From: an uncultured Micromonospora sp.
GTDB lineage: Bacteria > Actinomycetota > Actinomycetes > Mycobacteriales > Micromonosporaceae
Direction of reading: 5' to 3'
Length of the DNA stretch: 61,118 bases
Assembly (NCBI GenBank): GCA_937951935.1
Contig: CALGAM010000081.1
Span: 1 to 61,118, forward strand
Positions 40,454 through 48,915 of this stretch are shown here, piece after piece. Numbering within the stretch: the first letter of the stretch is position 1; every line of letters begins with the position of its first letter. The notes below the pieces were generated by a model. That model had not been told where the DNA came from and searched no databases. It was given only the letters and a program-made list of their open reading frames with translations. Position numbers and translations under genes: made by a program.

Positions 40454-41467
40454 TCATGGCGTCCGTACCTCCTCGGGATGGGTGACGTACACGTCCCCGG
40501 ACCAGGTGGTGGGCCCCCGTACCGCGCCGGCGCCGAGTCCGGCCAGGGCCGCGACGGTCTCGTCGACCAGTCGGGGTGGTGCCGCGGTGCCGGCGGCCAC
40601 GCCGATCGTCCGTACCCCGGCCAGCCAGCGCAGGTCGACCGCGTCGACGTCGTCGACCAGGTAGGCGGGGGTGCCCCCGCGTTCGGCCACCTCCACCAGC
40701 CGGCGGGACGTCGGCGAGTGCGCCGGTCCGAGCACCAGCACCACGTCCGCGGCGGCGATCCCGCGCGGTCGGTGGACGCCCGCCGACGGACCGGGCCGGG
40801 CCGGGGCCCGTTCGGCCGCGCCGACCGCCCCCGCCGCCCCGGCACGGCACGAGCGGGGCGCGGCCAGCACCACGTCGTCTGCGGTGGTCGCGGCGGCCCA
40901 CTCGACGAGCACCGGGGCGACCTCCGGCAGGACCCGCAGCGCGGCCCGGACCCGTCGCCAGGTCAGTGGCCGGTACAGCCGCTGCGGGGGCACGTCGGCG
41001 ACCACCCGGACACAGATCACCGGCCGGCCGGCGGCTCTCCCCAGCAGGGCCGCCGACTCCGTGTCCGCGGCGAGCGCCCCGGTGGTGGCGAGTCGGGCCC
41101 GGACCGGACCATCGACCAGGCGGCGGCTGGTCACGACCGGTCCGAGGTGGGCGGTCAACCCACGCCGTCGCAACGCCGCGGCGACCATCGGGGCCGCCGG
41201 ACACGGCACCGCCGGTGCGTCCGGCCGGTCAGCCCGACGCACCTCGGTGGCGACGACGACGTCACCGGGGCGCAGCGCGGAGGTGAGGCCACCGGCGATC
41301 CCGGCCACCGCCAGGGCCCCGGCCCCCGAATGCCGGTCGGCGGCCCGGCCGGCCCGGACCAGCCCGCGCCCGGTACGCCGCAGCGGCGCACCGGACGGCA
41401 GTCCCCGGCGCAGCGCGCGGGCCTCCATCCGCATGGGCACGAGCAGCACCCAGTCGTCGCGGGTCAA
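40454..41467 (-). CDS. hpnG: HpnG-like nucleosidase fused to an abbreviated IspH-like domain
   Basis: The 337-residue protein has an N-terminal nucleosidase domain (about 1-190): ADTESAA at 134-140 corresponds to the ribose-binding ADMESAA and RVVAD at 154-158 to the catalytic aspartate region. HpnG removes adenine from adenosylhopane. Residues about 198-337 resemble 4-hydroxy-3-methylbut-2-enyl diphosphate reductase (IspH): LAAPRSCRAGA matches the PRGFCAGV start, and GPAHSPTSRRLVEVA...AYLVDDVDAVDLRWLAGVRTIGVAAGTAAP matches the C-terminal domain. The middle domain and two of three cluster cysteines are absent, so IspH activity is unlikely. The start overlaps the shc stop by 4 bp. Confidence 0.85.
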   Translation of the reverse strand: MTRDDWVLLVPMRMEARALRRGLPSGAPLRRTGRGLVRAGRAADRHSGAGALAVAGIAGGLTSALRPGDVVVATEVRRADRPDAPAVPCPAAPMVAAALRRRGLTAHLGPVVTSRRLVDGPVRARLATTGALAADTESAALLGRAAGRPVICVRVVADVPPQRLYRPLTWRRVRAALRVLPEVAPVLVEWAAATTADDVVLAAPRSCRAGAAGAVGAAERAPARPGPSAGVHRPRGIAAADVVLVLGPAHSPTSRRLVEVAERGGTPAYLVDDVDAVDLRWLAGVRTIGVAAGTAAPPRLVDETVAALAGLGAGAVRGPTTWSGDVYVTHPEEVRTP

Positions 41468-43650
41468 CTCGGCTCACCCTGATCGACCAGCTCGGTCCGA
41501 CCGACCCCGGCGGGACCGCCCGGGTCACCCACCGCCGGGATGGCCGGGGCGACCCGCCCGGCCAGGTCCGTCCGGGCCGCCGTCTCCGCCCGCACGGTCA
41601 GCTCCTCCGGCCCGGTCGACCCCGCCGGCGTCGCCGGCCCGACCCGGGCGGTCAGCTCGGCCGGGGCCGCCGGATCGACGCCGAGCCAGCCGGGCTCGCC
41701 GACCAGCCTCCCGAGGGCGCTGACCGGGAAGACCAGCCGGTAGAGGTGGTAGTTGATGTAGAAGTCGCCCGGGAAGCCTGTGCCGGTGTACTGCGGCTCG
41801 TCCCAGCCGCCGTCCGGACGTTGGGTCTGCACCAGCCAGCGCACGCCGCGGCGGACCGACTCGGTGTCGTCGGTGCGGGCGGCGTGCAGCGCCAGCAGTG
41901 CCCAGGCGGTCTGGGAGGCGGTCGACGTGCCACGCCCCCGCCACGAGGGGTCACGGTAGGAACGCATGTCCTCGCCCCAGCCGCCGTCCGGGTTCTGCCG
42001 GCGGTGCAGCCAGCAGACGGCCCGGACGATGGCCGGGTCGTCCCGGCGCACACCGGCGGCGATCAGGGCCGGGACGACAGCGCCGGTGCCGTAGACGTGG
42101 TTGGCCCCCCACCGGCCGAACCAGGAACCGTCCGCCTCCTGGTTGCGCAGTAGCCAGGCCACACCGCGCCGGACCGTGGTCGACCCGGCCAGCCCCTCCG
42201 CGCACAGCGCCTCCACGACGTGCGCGGTGACGTCCGCGCTCGGCGGGTCGATCACCTCGCCGAAGTCGCAGAACGGCAGGTCGCGGGCGAGCGTCCGGGC
42301 GTTGTCGGCGTCGAATGCGCCCCAACCGCCGTCCGCCGACTGCATGCCGCGCAACCAGGCGACCCCGCGGGCCACGGCCGCCCGCACGGCCGGGTCCGCC
42401 CCGGTACGCCGCAGCGCGAGCAGCACCTCCGCGGTGTCGTCGGTGTCCGGGTAGCCGTCGTTGTCGAACTCGAAGGCCCACCCGGACGGAGCCAGGCCGG
42501 GTCGGCGTACCGCCCAGTCCCCCGGCACCCGGATCTCCTCGGCCAGCAGCCACCGCGCGGCCCGGTCCAGCGCCGGGTGCCCGGCGGGCAGGCCGGCGTC
42601 GGCGAGCGCGGTCACGGCCAGCGCGGTGTCCCAGACCGGCGACTGGCACGCCTCCAGCCGGCGGACCAGCCCGTCCGGTGTCTCCTCGTGCACGGTGAAC
42701 CGCTCCAGACCGGCCAGCCCGGCCTCGAGCACCGGGTGCGACAGCGGATAGCCGAGCAGGTGCAGGGCGATCAGCGAGTAGACCCAGGGCGGCTGGATCC
42801 CGCCCCACGAGCCGTCCGCCTCCTGACGGGCGACGACCCACTCGGCGGCGCGGCGGAGCGCGTGGCGGCGGACCGGGCCGATCGGGTGGCGTTCGTACCG
42901 GCGCAGCACCGCGTCGAGGCGGTGCATCCAGCCGGCCCGGCGGCGCAGCGGGGGTGCGGGCTCGGGACGCCGGCCGGTCCGCAGCTCCCGCAGGGAGAAA
43001 CCGAGCGGGCGGACCGGTCGCAGCGACCGCACGATCGCCAGCGGGACGATGGTCTGCCGGGCCCAGCAGGCGAAGTCGTACACGTTGAGCGGAAAGCGCG
43101 GCGGCAGGAACACCACCTCGGGCGGGACCGCCGGCAGCTGGTCCCACGGCCACTCGCCGAACAACGCCAACCAGATCCGGGTGAAGACCCGGCTGCGCTC
43201 GACGCCCCCGTGGGCCAGCACGAACCGGCGGGCCCGCCGCATGTGCTCGGCCTCCGGCGGGTCGCCCGCCAGCCGCAGCGCCGCGTACGCCTCGATGGTG
43301 GTGGACAGGTCACCGGGCCCGCCGTGGAAGGTGGCCCAGGCGCCGTCCGCTCCCTGTTTCGACCGGATCCACCGCGCCGTCGGCTCGGTCTGCTCCGGGG
43401 TACGGATGCCGAGGAACTCCCGCATGAGCAGGTCCTCGGCCTCCATCGTCACGTTGGTCTCCAGCTCTCCCCGCCACCAGCCCTCCGGATGCTGCCGGGA
43501 CAGCAGCAGGTCGCGGGCGCGCTCCAGCGCCGCCCGGGTCTGGTCCCACAGCGGCGGGACCGTGCCGGCGCGCGGGGTGCGCGCGGCGTCGGGGTGGCCG
43601 CCCGGCTCGGGGGCGGTCGGGGTTCCGGCGGTGACACGCGGTTCGGACAT
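41464..43650 (-). CDS. shc: Squalene-hopene cyclase
   Basis: This 728-residue monotopic membrane enzyme cyclises squalene to hopene/hopanol. The catalytic acid motif DXDD occurs as YPDTDDTAEV (near residue 402), and QW repeats such as GGWGAFDADN, PDGGWGEDM and TQRPDGGWDE are visible. The C-terminal 80 residues are Ala/Gly/Pro-rich and probably disordered. The ATG at 43650 overlaps the polyprenyl synthetase stop by one base. It is the central enzyme of the hopanoid operon. Confidence 0.95.
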   Translation of the reverse strand: MSEPRVTAGTPTAPEPGGHPDAARTPRAGTVPPLWDQTRAALERARDLLLSRQHPEGWWRGELETNVTMEAEDLLMREFLGIRTPEQTEPTARWIRSKQGADGAWATFHGGPGDLSTTIEAYAALRLAGDPPEAEHMRRARRFVLAHGGVERSRVFTRIWLALFGEWPWDQLPAVPPEVVFLPPRFPLNVYDFACWARQTIVPLAIVRSLRPVRPLGFSLRELRTGRRPEPAPPLRRRAGWMHRLDAVLRRYERHPIGPVRRHALRRAAEWVVARQEADGSWGGIQPPWVYSLIALHLLGYPLSHPVLEAGLAGLERFTVHEETPDGLVRRLEACQSPVWDTALAVTALADAGLPAGHPALDRAARWLLAEEIRVPGDWAVRRPGLAPSGWAFEFDNDGYPDTDDTAEVLLALRRTGADPAVRAAVARGVAWLRGMQSADGGWGAFDADNARTLARDLPFCDFGEVIDPPSADVTAHVVEALCAEGLAGSTTVRRGVAWLLRNQEADGSWFGRWGANHVYGTGAVVPALIAAGVRRDDPAIVRAVCWLHRRQNPDGGWGEDMRSYRDPSWRGRGTSTASQTAWALLALHAARTDDTESVRRGVRWLVQTQRPDGGWDEPQYTGTGFPGDFYINYHLYRLVFPVSALGRLVGEPGWLGVDPAAPAELTARVGPATPAGSTGPEELTVRAETAARTDLAGRVAPAIPAVGDPGGPAGVGRTELVDQGEPS

Positions 43651-44687
43651 CAGTGGTCCCGTCCCGTCATGAAGTGCGCGATCGCCACCAGGTCGGCGTG
43701 CACGCCGGAGACGTCGGCGCCGCTGCGCGCGTCCACCTCGGCGAGGTGGTCCAGCTCGGCCAGCGCCTCGGTGAGCAGCCGGTCGGCCTGCTTCTCCGTC
43801 CAGTCCCGGGCCCCGGCCTCCTCGATCAGGGTGGCCGCCAGCGTCAGGTCCGTGGCGGAGAGCTCACCGGGGCTGGCGTACAGCTCGGCGAGCTGTTTGC
43901 CGGCCGGCCCGCCGGAGGTGAGGGCGCGGACCACCGGGACCGACTTCTTGCGGGCCCGCAGGTCGGCCAGGACCGGCTTGCCGGTGACCGCCGGTTCACC
44001 CCAGATGCCGAGCAGGTCGTCGACGAGTTGGAAGGCCAGGCCGAGCCGTTCTCCGTACCGGGCGAGCCCGTCGACGACCGCCGGTGCCGCGCCGCAGAGC
44101 ACCGCGCCGAGCGTCGCCGAGCAGGCCAGCAGGGCGGCGGTCTTGTTCCGGGCCATGGTCAGGCACTCGTCGAGGGTGACGTCCAGGCGGTGCTCGAACT
44201 CCACGTCCGCGGCCTGGCCGGCGATCAGCCGGCGGATCGTGGCGTGCAGGGTGGTGAGGCCAGCCCGGACGTCCACGTCCGGGGCCGCGCAGATCACCTC
44301 GTCGGCCAGGCCCAGCAGGGCGTCGCCGGCGAGGATCGCCGGTCCGATCCCGAACGCCGCCCAGGCGGTCGGCCGGTGTCGCCGTTGTCGGTCGCCGTCG
44401 ATGACGTCGTCGTGCAGCAGCGAGAAGTTGTGCACCAGCTCCACCGCCACCGCGGCCGGCAGCCCGCGCTCCACCGGCTGGCCGGCGGCCCGGGCGGAGA
44501 GCAGGGCCAGGCCCGGCCGCAACCCCTTGCCGGCCCGGCTGCTCGGTTCGCCCGTCACGTCCCAGTACCCCAGCTGGTATCCGGCGACGAGCCGGGTGCG
44601 CTCGTCGACACGCTCCAAGGCGGTACGGATCGCGGGCTGGACGAGCTCCTCCACCGTGGCGAGGACGCTGGGCAGCATCATGGTCAT
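43650..44687 (-). CDS. Polyprenyl diphosphate synthase, probably FPP synthase
   Basis: The 345-residue trans-prenyltransferase has the first aspartate motif LLHDDVIDGD and second motif LVDDLLGIWGE. The residue five before the first DDxxD is Phe (HNFSLLHDD), which favours a short product such as farnesyl diphosphate, the substrate of the next enzymes. GGAGG precedes ATG 44687, whose first bases overlap the hpnE stop (ATGA). Putting an FPP synthase in the hop operon supplies precursor on demand. GGPP synthase is the alternative. Confidence 0.88.
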   Translation of the reverse strand: MTMMLPSVLATVEELVQPAIRTALERVDERTRLVAGYQLGYWDVTGEPSSRAGKGLRPGLALLSARAAGQPVERGLPAAVAVELVHNFSLLHDDVIDGDRQRRHRPTAWAAFGIGPAILAGDALLGLADEVICAAPDVDVRAGLTTLHATIRRLIAGQAADVEFEHRLDVTLDECLTMARNKTAALLACSATLGAVLCGAAPAVVDGLARYGERLGLAFQLVDDLLGIWGEPAVTGKPVLADLRARKKSVPVVRALTSGGPAGKQLAELYASPGELSATDLTLAATLIEEAGARDWTEKQADRLLTEALAELDHLAEVDARSGADVSGVHADLVAIAHFMTGRDH

Positions 44688-46033
44688 GTCGGTGCCTCCG
44701 TCGCGCTCGAAGTCGAACCGAGGTGGGCGAGGACGACGTCGGCGGCCCGCTGGCCGCTGCGCACCGCGCCCTCCATCGTGTCCGGCCATCCCGTGTCGGT
44801 CCATGCGCCGGCCAGGGCCAGCCCGGGCGACCGGGTCTGGGCCGGCGGGCGGGCGCTGCGCGAGCCGGGCCCCTGCCGGAACGTCGCCCGGGGTTCCCGG
44901 GTGACGAAGGCGTCCCGTACCCGCGTCCGCCGGGCCGCCGGGAAGATCTCCTCCAGTGCGGCCAGGTAGGTCCGGACCAGGTCGTTCGCCCGCAGGCCCA
45001 ACACCTGCTCGGCGGCGGAGATGGAGACCACCAGGTACTGGCCGGACACACCGGCCGGGGTCCGGTCGAAGACCCACTGCACCGGGGTGTCCAGGCCGGC
45101 GGCGAAGGCCAGCTCGGTGACCTGGTGCGCGTAGTGCACGTGCACGTTGACGATGGGTGACGCGCCGAGCCGGGCCCACCGGGTCCGGTCCGGGGCCGCC
45201 TCGGGCGGCACCAGGCGGGCCGCCTGCGGATGCGGTACGGCCAACACGACGGCGTCGGCGGCCAGCGCCGCTCCCTCGCCGGCGATCCGGTACCGGCTCC
45301 CCTCGACGCGGATCTGCTGCACCCGCACCCCCGTGCGGACCGTGGCCCCCCGCCGGCGCAGCAGGGCGGTGGCCGGCGCCCCGTGCAGCTCGACCAGGGG
45401 TGCGGTGGGCAGGCCGAGGTCCGCGGCGTCGGCGCGGTCGAGCAGGCCGGTCCGGAACACCCGGGCAGCCAGTGCCAGGGAGGCCCGGTCCGGCGGGGCG
45501 TTGAGCGCGGCCGTGCAGATCAGTTCCCAGAGACGCCGCACCGTCTCGCCGTCCTGGCCGTGTGCGGCCAGCCAGGCACCGAAACTGATCCGGTCGGTGG
45601 CCGGGTCGTCGGGTTCCACCCGTCGCAGCGCGGCCGCGGCCCGGATCGCCGCCATCCGCTGCCCGAAGGTCAACGGCCGGTACCGCAGCAGCGCCGGCAG
45701 CAGGTGCGCCGGGGCGGGCAGCCGACGGTTGCGCGCCAGCAGGTGTGGTGGACGGCCGGCCCGGAGGATCGGCACGGCGAACCCGTCCTGCACGGTGGTC
45801 CGCCCGGTGCTGCCCAGCCGGGCCAACAGCTCTCGGTACCGCTGGTAGCAGCGGAGGAAGACGTGTTGGCCGGTGTCGACCGTCAGCGCACCACGCCGGA
45901 ACGAGTAGGTGGCGCCGCCGAGCGCCGGACGCGCCTCCAGCAGGGTCACCGGGTGCCCGGCGTCGAGCAGCCGCACCGCGGCGGCGATGCCGGCCAGGCC
46001 GCCGCCGATGACGCAGACCTCGCCGGTGGTCAT
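44684..46033 (-). CDS. hpnE: Hydroxysqualene dehydroxylase HpnE
   Basis: This 449-residue FAD amine-oxidase-like enzyme converts hydroxysqualene to squalene. The dinucleotide-binding motif CVIGGGLAGIAAAVRLLDAG starts the protein, and ARPALGGATYSFRRGALTVDTGQHVF is the second FAD block. C-terminal LALAGAWTDTGWPDTMEGAVRSGQRAA completes the FAD fold. It overlaps hpnD and the prenyl synthase by 4 bp on each side, showing tight coupling. Confidence 0.92.
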   Translation of the reverse strand: MTTGEVCVIGGGLAGIAAAVRLLDAGHPVTLLEARPALGGATYSFRRGALTVDTGQHVFLRCYQRYRELLARLGSTGRTTVQDGFAVPILRAGRPPHLLARNRRLPAPAHLLPALLRYRPLTFGQRMAAIRAAAALRRVEPDDPATDRISFGAWLAAHGQDGETVRRLWELICTAALNAPPDRASLALAARVFRTGLLDRADAADLGLPTAPLVELHGAPATALLRRRGATVRTGVRVQQIRVEGSRYRIAGEGAALAADAVVLAVPHPQAARLVPPEAAPDRTRWARLGASPIVNVHVHYAHQVTELAFAAGLDTPVQWVFDRTPAGVSGQYLVVSISAAEQVLGLRANDLVRTYLAALEEIFPAARRTRVRDAFVTREPRATFRQGPGSRSARPPAQTRSPGLALAGAWTDTGWPDTMEGAVRSGQRAADVVLAHLGSTSSATEAPT

Positions 46034-46911
46034 GCCCCGCTCCGGGTCATCGCCCGTGCCGCCACGTACGCCTTCTCCCATCCGGGCAGGGCCACCCTGC
46101 GCCGGGTGACCGCCAACGGGTCCGCGGTGATCCGGGCCAGCAGCCGGCGGTAGATGCCGGCCATCGCCGCCACGCACGCCGCGCTGCGCCGGTCCAGCAT
46201 GGGCAGCAGCCGCAGCCCGGACTGGTAGTAGCGCTCGGCCCGTCGGGCCTGCCAGCGCACGAGAGCCGCCAGGCGCTCCGGTGGGTCGGCCAGCCCGCCA
46301 CCGGGTTCGAGATCGAGGGAACAGCCGAACCGGTCCAGGTCGCGGCGGGGTAGGTAGATCCGGCCGGCCGCCCGGTCCTCCACGACGTCCCGGAGGATGT
46401 TGGTCAGCTGCAGTGCGACACCCAGGGTGTCGGCCAGCCCGGCCGCCTCCGCCCGGTCGGCGGCGGGCCGCAGCTCGAACACCCCGAGGGAGAGCCGACC
46501 GATCGAGCCGGCCACCCGGCGGCAGTACCCGACCAGTTCCTCGAAGGTCTCGTACCGGGTGCCCCGTACGTCGGCGAGGCAGCCGTCGACCAGCTCGTCG
46601 AAGGCGTCCAGCGGGATCGGAAGCCGGGCCGCGGCGTCGGCGAGGGCGACCAGCACCGGATCACCCCCGGCGTCGGGCAGCCGGTGCAGCGCCGCCCGGA
46701 CCTGGTCCAGCCGGGCCAGTCGGGTGGCGGCGGGCAGGTCGCCGTCGCCGATGTCGTCGATGCGGCGGGCCACCGCGTACACGGCGCACAGCGCGGCCCG
46801 ACGCTCGGGGCGGAGCAGCCGGATCCCGTACGAGAAGTTGCGGGCCTGGGTACGGGTGACCCGCACGCACTCCCGGTAGGCGCGCACCAGCTCGACGCTG
46901 TCCCCGCTCAT
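46030..46911 (-). CDS. hpnD: Presqualene diphosphate synthase HpnD
   Basis: This 293-residue head-to-head condensing enzyme joins two FPP to presqualene diphosphate. Mg-binding motifs are RRIDDIGDGD and DVVEDRAAGRIYLPRRDL, with NFSYGIRLL as the squalene-synthase family opener. ATG at 46911 overlaps the hpnC stop by 4 bp and its own stop overlaps hpnE. The order hpnC-hpnD-hpnE is that of many bacterial hopanoid clusters. Confidence 0.93.
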   Translation of the reverse strand: MSGDSVELVRAYRECVRVTRTQARNFSYGIRLLRPERRAALCAVYAVARRIDDIGDGDLPAATRLARLDQVRAALHRLPDAGGDPVLVALADAAARLPIPLDAFDELVDGCLADVRGTRYETFEELVGYCRRVAGSIGRLSLGVFELRPAADRAEAAGLADTLGVALQLTNILRDVVEDRAAGRIYLPRRDLDRFGCSLDLEPGGGLADPPERLAALVRWQARRAERYYQSGLRLLPMLDRRSAACVAAMAGIYRRLLARITADPLAVTRRRVALPGWEKAYVAARAMTRSGA

Positions 46912-47837
46912 CCGTGGGCTCCGGTGGGGCGCGGGGCGACGGCCGGGATCCGCCACGACCTGAGCCAGGCGGCCGCGATCCCGACCCGGGTCGGCTTCGG
47001 CGGGCCGGGCAGCGGGTCGTATCCGGCCCGGGCCAGCGCGGTGAGGGCGGCCCGGCCGCCGGCGACGTACCCGCCGACCGCCAACCGCGCCCAACCGCGC
47101 AGGTCACCGACGAGTGGCGCGCCGGCGTCGAGGAGCTCGCCGGCTCGTTCCGCCTGTCGGCGGATGACCGTCCGCAGCGGTGCGTCGGCCCGTGCCGCGT
47201 CCAGTGCCTCCTCGGGCACCCCGGCTGCCGCCAGGTCGCGGGTGGGCAGGTAGATCCGCCCCCGGCGCCGGTCCTCGGCGACGTCCTGCAGGTGTTCGAT
47301 GATCTGTAGCGCGGTGCAGATGCGGTTGGCGAGCGAGACGCGTGTGGGTGTGGCGGCGTCGAAGATGTGCAGCACCAGCTCGCCGACCGGGTCGGCGGAG
47401 AGGTGGCAGTACTCGACCAGGGCGCCGAACGTCGGATAGCGGGTGACCTGCTGGTCGCGGCGGTTCGCCTCGATGAGCCGCAGCAACGGGTCGAGCGGAA
47501 ACCGGCAGTCGACGATGGTCGGCGCCAGCCGGACCAGCACCGGGTGGCGGGGCGGATGGCCGTCGTAGAGTGCCCGGACCGCACGTTCGAACCGGTTCAG
47601 CGCGGCGAGGCGCGCCCGGGGGCCGTCGTCCCGGCCGGCGGGGTCGGGCTCGTCGCCCAGGTCGTCGACGTACCGGGCGTACGTGTAGAGGGCGAGCAGG
47701 TGCCGGCGGATCCGCGCCGGTAGGACGCGGAGCGCGACGGGGAAGTTCTCCCCGGCCAGCACGGTTTCCGGCTGCCGGCGCTCGCCCGGCGGATCCACGG
47801 ATGGATGACTGGGGGTGTCGTCGGTCAGATCAAGCAC
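46908..47837 (-). CDS. hpnC: Hydroxysqualene synthase HpnC
   Basis: The 309-residue squalene/phytoene-synthase family enzyme converts presqualene diphosphate to hydroxysqualene. It has YARYVDDLGDEP and DVAEDRRRGRIYLPTRDL motifs. It is the first gene of the operon. The region upstream holds a GAGAGT-N12-ACTCTC dyad and AT-richer promoter sequence. The N-terminal 25 residues are Pro/Asp-rich and may be disordered. Confidence 0.92.
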   Translation of the reverse strand: MLDLTDDTPSHPSVDPPGERRQPETVLAGENFPVALRVLPARIRRHLLALYTYARYVDDLGDEPDPAGRDDGPRARLAALNRFERAVRALYDGHPPRHPVLVRLAPTIVDCRFPLDPLLRLIEANRRDQQVTRYPTFGALVEYCHLSADPVGELVLHIFDAATPTRVSLANRICTALQIIEHLQDVAEDRRRGRIYLPTRDLAAAGVPEEALDAARADAPLRTVIRRQAERAGELLDAGAPLVGDLRGWARLAVGGYVAGGRAALTALARAGYDPLPGPPKPTRVGIAAAWLRSWRIPAVAPRPTGAHG

Positions 47838-47935
47838 ACTGCCGCCTCTCGCGAGGGCCGGTCGGCTCCCGAGCCCAGCCGGGCCACCGCGCCGGATCGG
47901 TCGTAACCCATCACTCGCGCTCAGTAATCTTCACC

Positions 47936-47959
47936 GAGAGTACCGAACTTCCCACTCTC
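47936..47959. promoter_or_regulatory. GAGAGT-N12-ACTCTC dyad upstream of the hopanoid operon
   Basis: Perfect 6-nt arms separated by 12 nt lie 98-122 bp before the hpnC start, next to GGGAAGTTCG on the minus strand. This is the only intergenic stretch before the operon and is the best operator/promoter candidate for hopanoid control. Regulator unknown. Confidence 0.4.
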
Positions 47960-47995
47960 AGCGGTGCGGGCTGGCGAATTCCTTTTCTGGCGTGT

Positions 47996-48013
47996 CCGAC
48001 CCGGACGGGTCGG
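47996..48013 (-). terminator. Hairpin after the DMT transporter gene
   Basis: CCGACCCG-GA-CGGGTCGG forms a perfect 8-bp stem about 45 nt downstream of the leftward DMT gene stop (48058) and before the hopanoid promoter. It is a simple terminator candidate. Confidence 0.55.
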
Positions 48014-48057
48014 GGGTCGGGTGGTGGTCCGGCCGACCCGGACACGACCGCGACGGG

Positions 48058-48900
48058 TCAGTTCGACCGGGTACGCCGGGCCAGCCAGATGCCGGTGCTC
48101 ATCGCGACGACGCCCACCGTCCCGACGACCAGGCGCGGCCCGTCGAGGGAGAGCTCCTCCTCGAACGCGGTGACGCCGATCAGCACGCTGGTGAACGGGT
48201 CGAGCAGGGCGATCGCGGTGAGCGGTGCGGCGAGTGGGCCGCCCTGGTAGGCGTTCTGGTTCAGGACCAGCGCCGCGCCGCCGACCACGACGAGGGCGTA
48301 GAGGTGCCAGTCGGTGACCACCCCGCCGAGGTCGTGCGGAAGCTTCCCGCTGACGCTCTTGAGCAGGGCGGCGGCCACCGCGTAGAGCAGCCCGGTGGCG
48401 ATGCCGAGCATGAGGCCCCGCGCGGCGTCCTGGGTCCGCCAGGCGACGACGAGACAGACCGCGACGAGGCCGCCGACGACCCCGCCGACGCCCGCCCAGG
48501 CCAGCGTGCCCGGATCCGCCACCCCACCCCGGGGATTCGCGCTGACCAGGAACGCGGTCAGTCCGGCCACGCCGACCAGCACCACGAGCAGGTCCCGCCG
48601 GTGGGGCCGACGGCGTTCGAACGCGGCCTCCAGCGGAATCGCCATGAACAGGCCGCTGACCAGCAGCGGCTCGACCAGGGCGAGCGCACCGAAGCGCAGG
48701 GCGAGGGCCTGCAGGATCGTGCCGACGCTGTCCGGGATCCACCCGAGCAGCCACAGCCGCCGGTGCGTGAGCCGCAGCAGCAGGCGCGGGTCGAGCGTGC
48801 GGGTCGGCTCCTCCCGCTTGGCCGCCTGCTGTTCCAGCACGGAGCTCACCGCGAAGCAGGCGGCCGAGGCGAGCCCGAGCACGACGGCGATACCGTTCAC
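48058..48900 (-). CDS. DMT-family (EamA-like) membrane transporter
   Basis: The 280-residue protein has nine to ten hydrophobic helices in two repeats, starting MNGIAVVLGLASAACFAVSSVLEQQAA and including LALRFGALALVEPLLVSGLFMA and APLTAIALLDPFTSVLIGV. This is the pattern of drug/metabolite transporters (DUF6/EamA). Substrate is unknown. It follows the glycosyltransferase at 48916 with a 15-bp gap, so the two may be cotranscribed. Confidence 0.8.
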   Translation of the reverse strand: MNGIAVVLGLASAACFAVSSVLEQQAAKREEPTRTLDPRLLLRLTHRRLWLLGWIPDSVGTILQALALRFGALALVEPLLVSGLFMAIPLEAAFERRRPHRRDLLVVLVGVAGLTAFLVSANPRGGVADPGTLAWAGVGGVVGGLVAVCLVVAWRTQDAARGLMLGIATGLLYAVAAALLKSVSGKLPHDLGGVVTDWHLYALVVVGGAALVLNQNAYQGGPLAAPLTAIALLDPFTSVLIGVTAFEEELSLDGPRLVVGTVGVVAMSTGIWLARRTRSN

Positions 48901-48915
48901 CGGGCCCCACGACGC

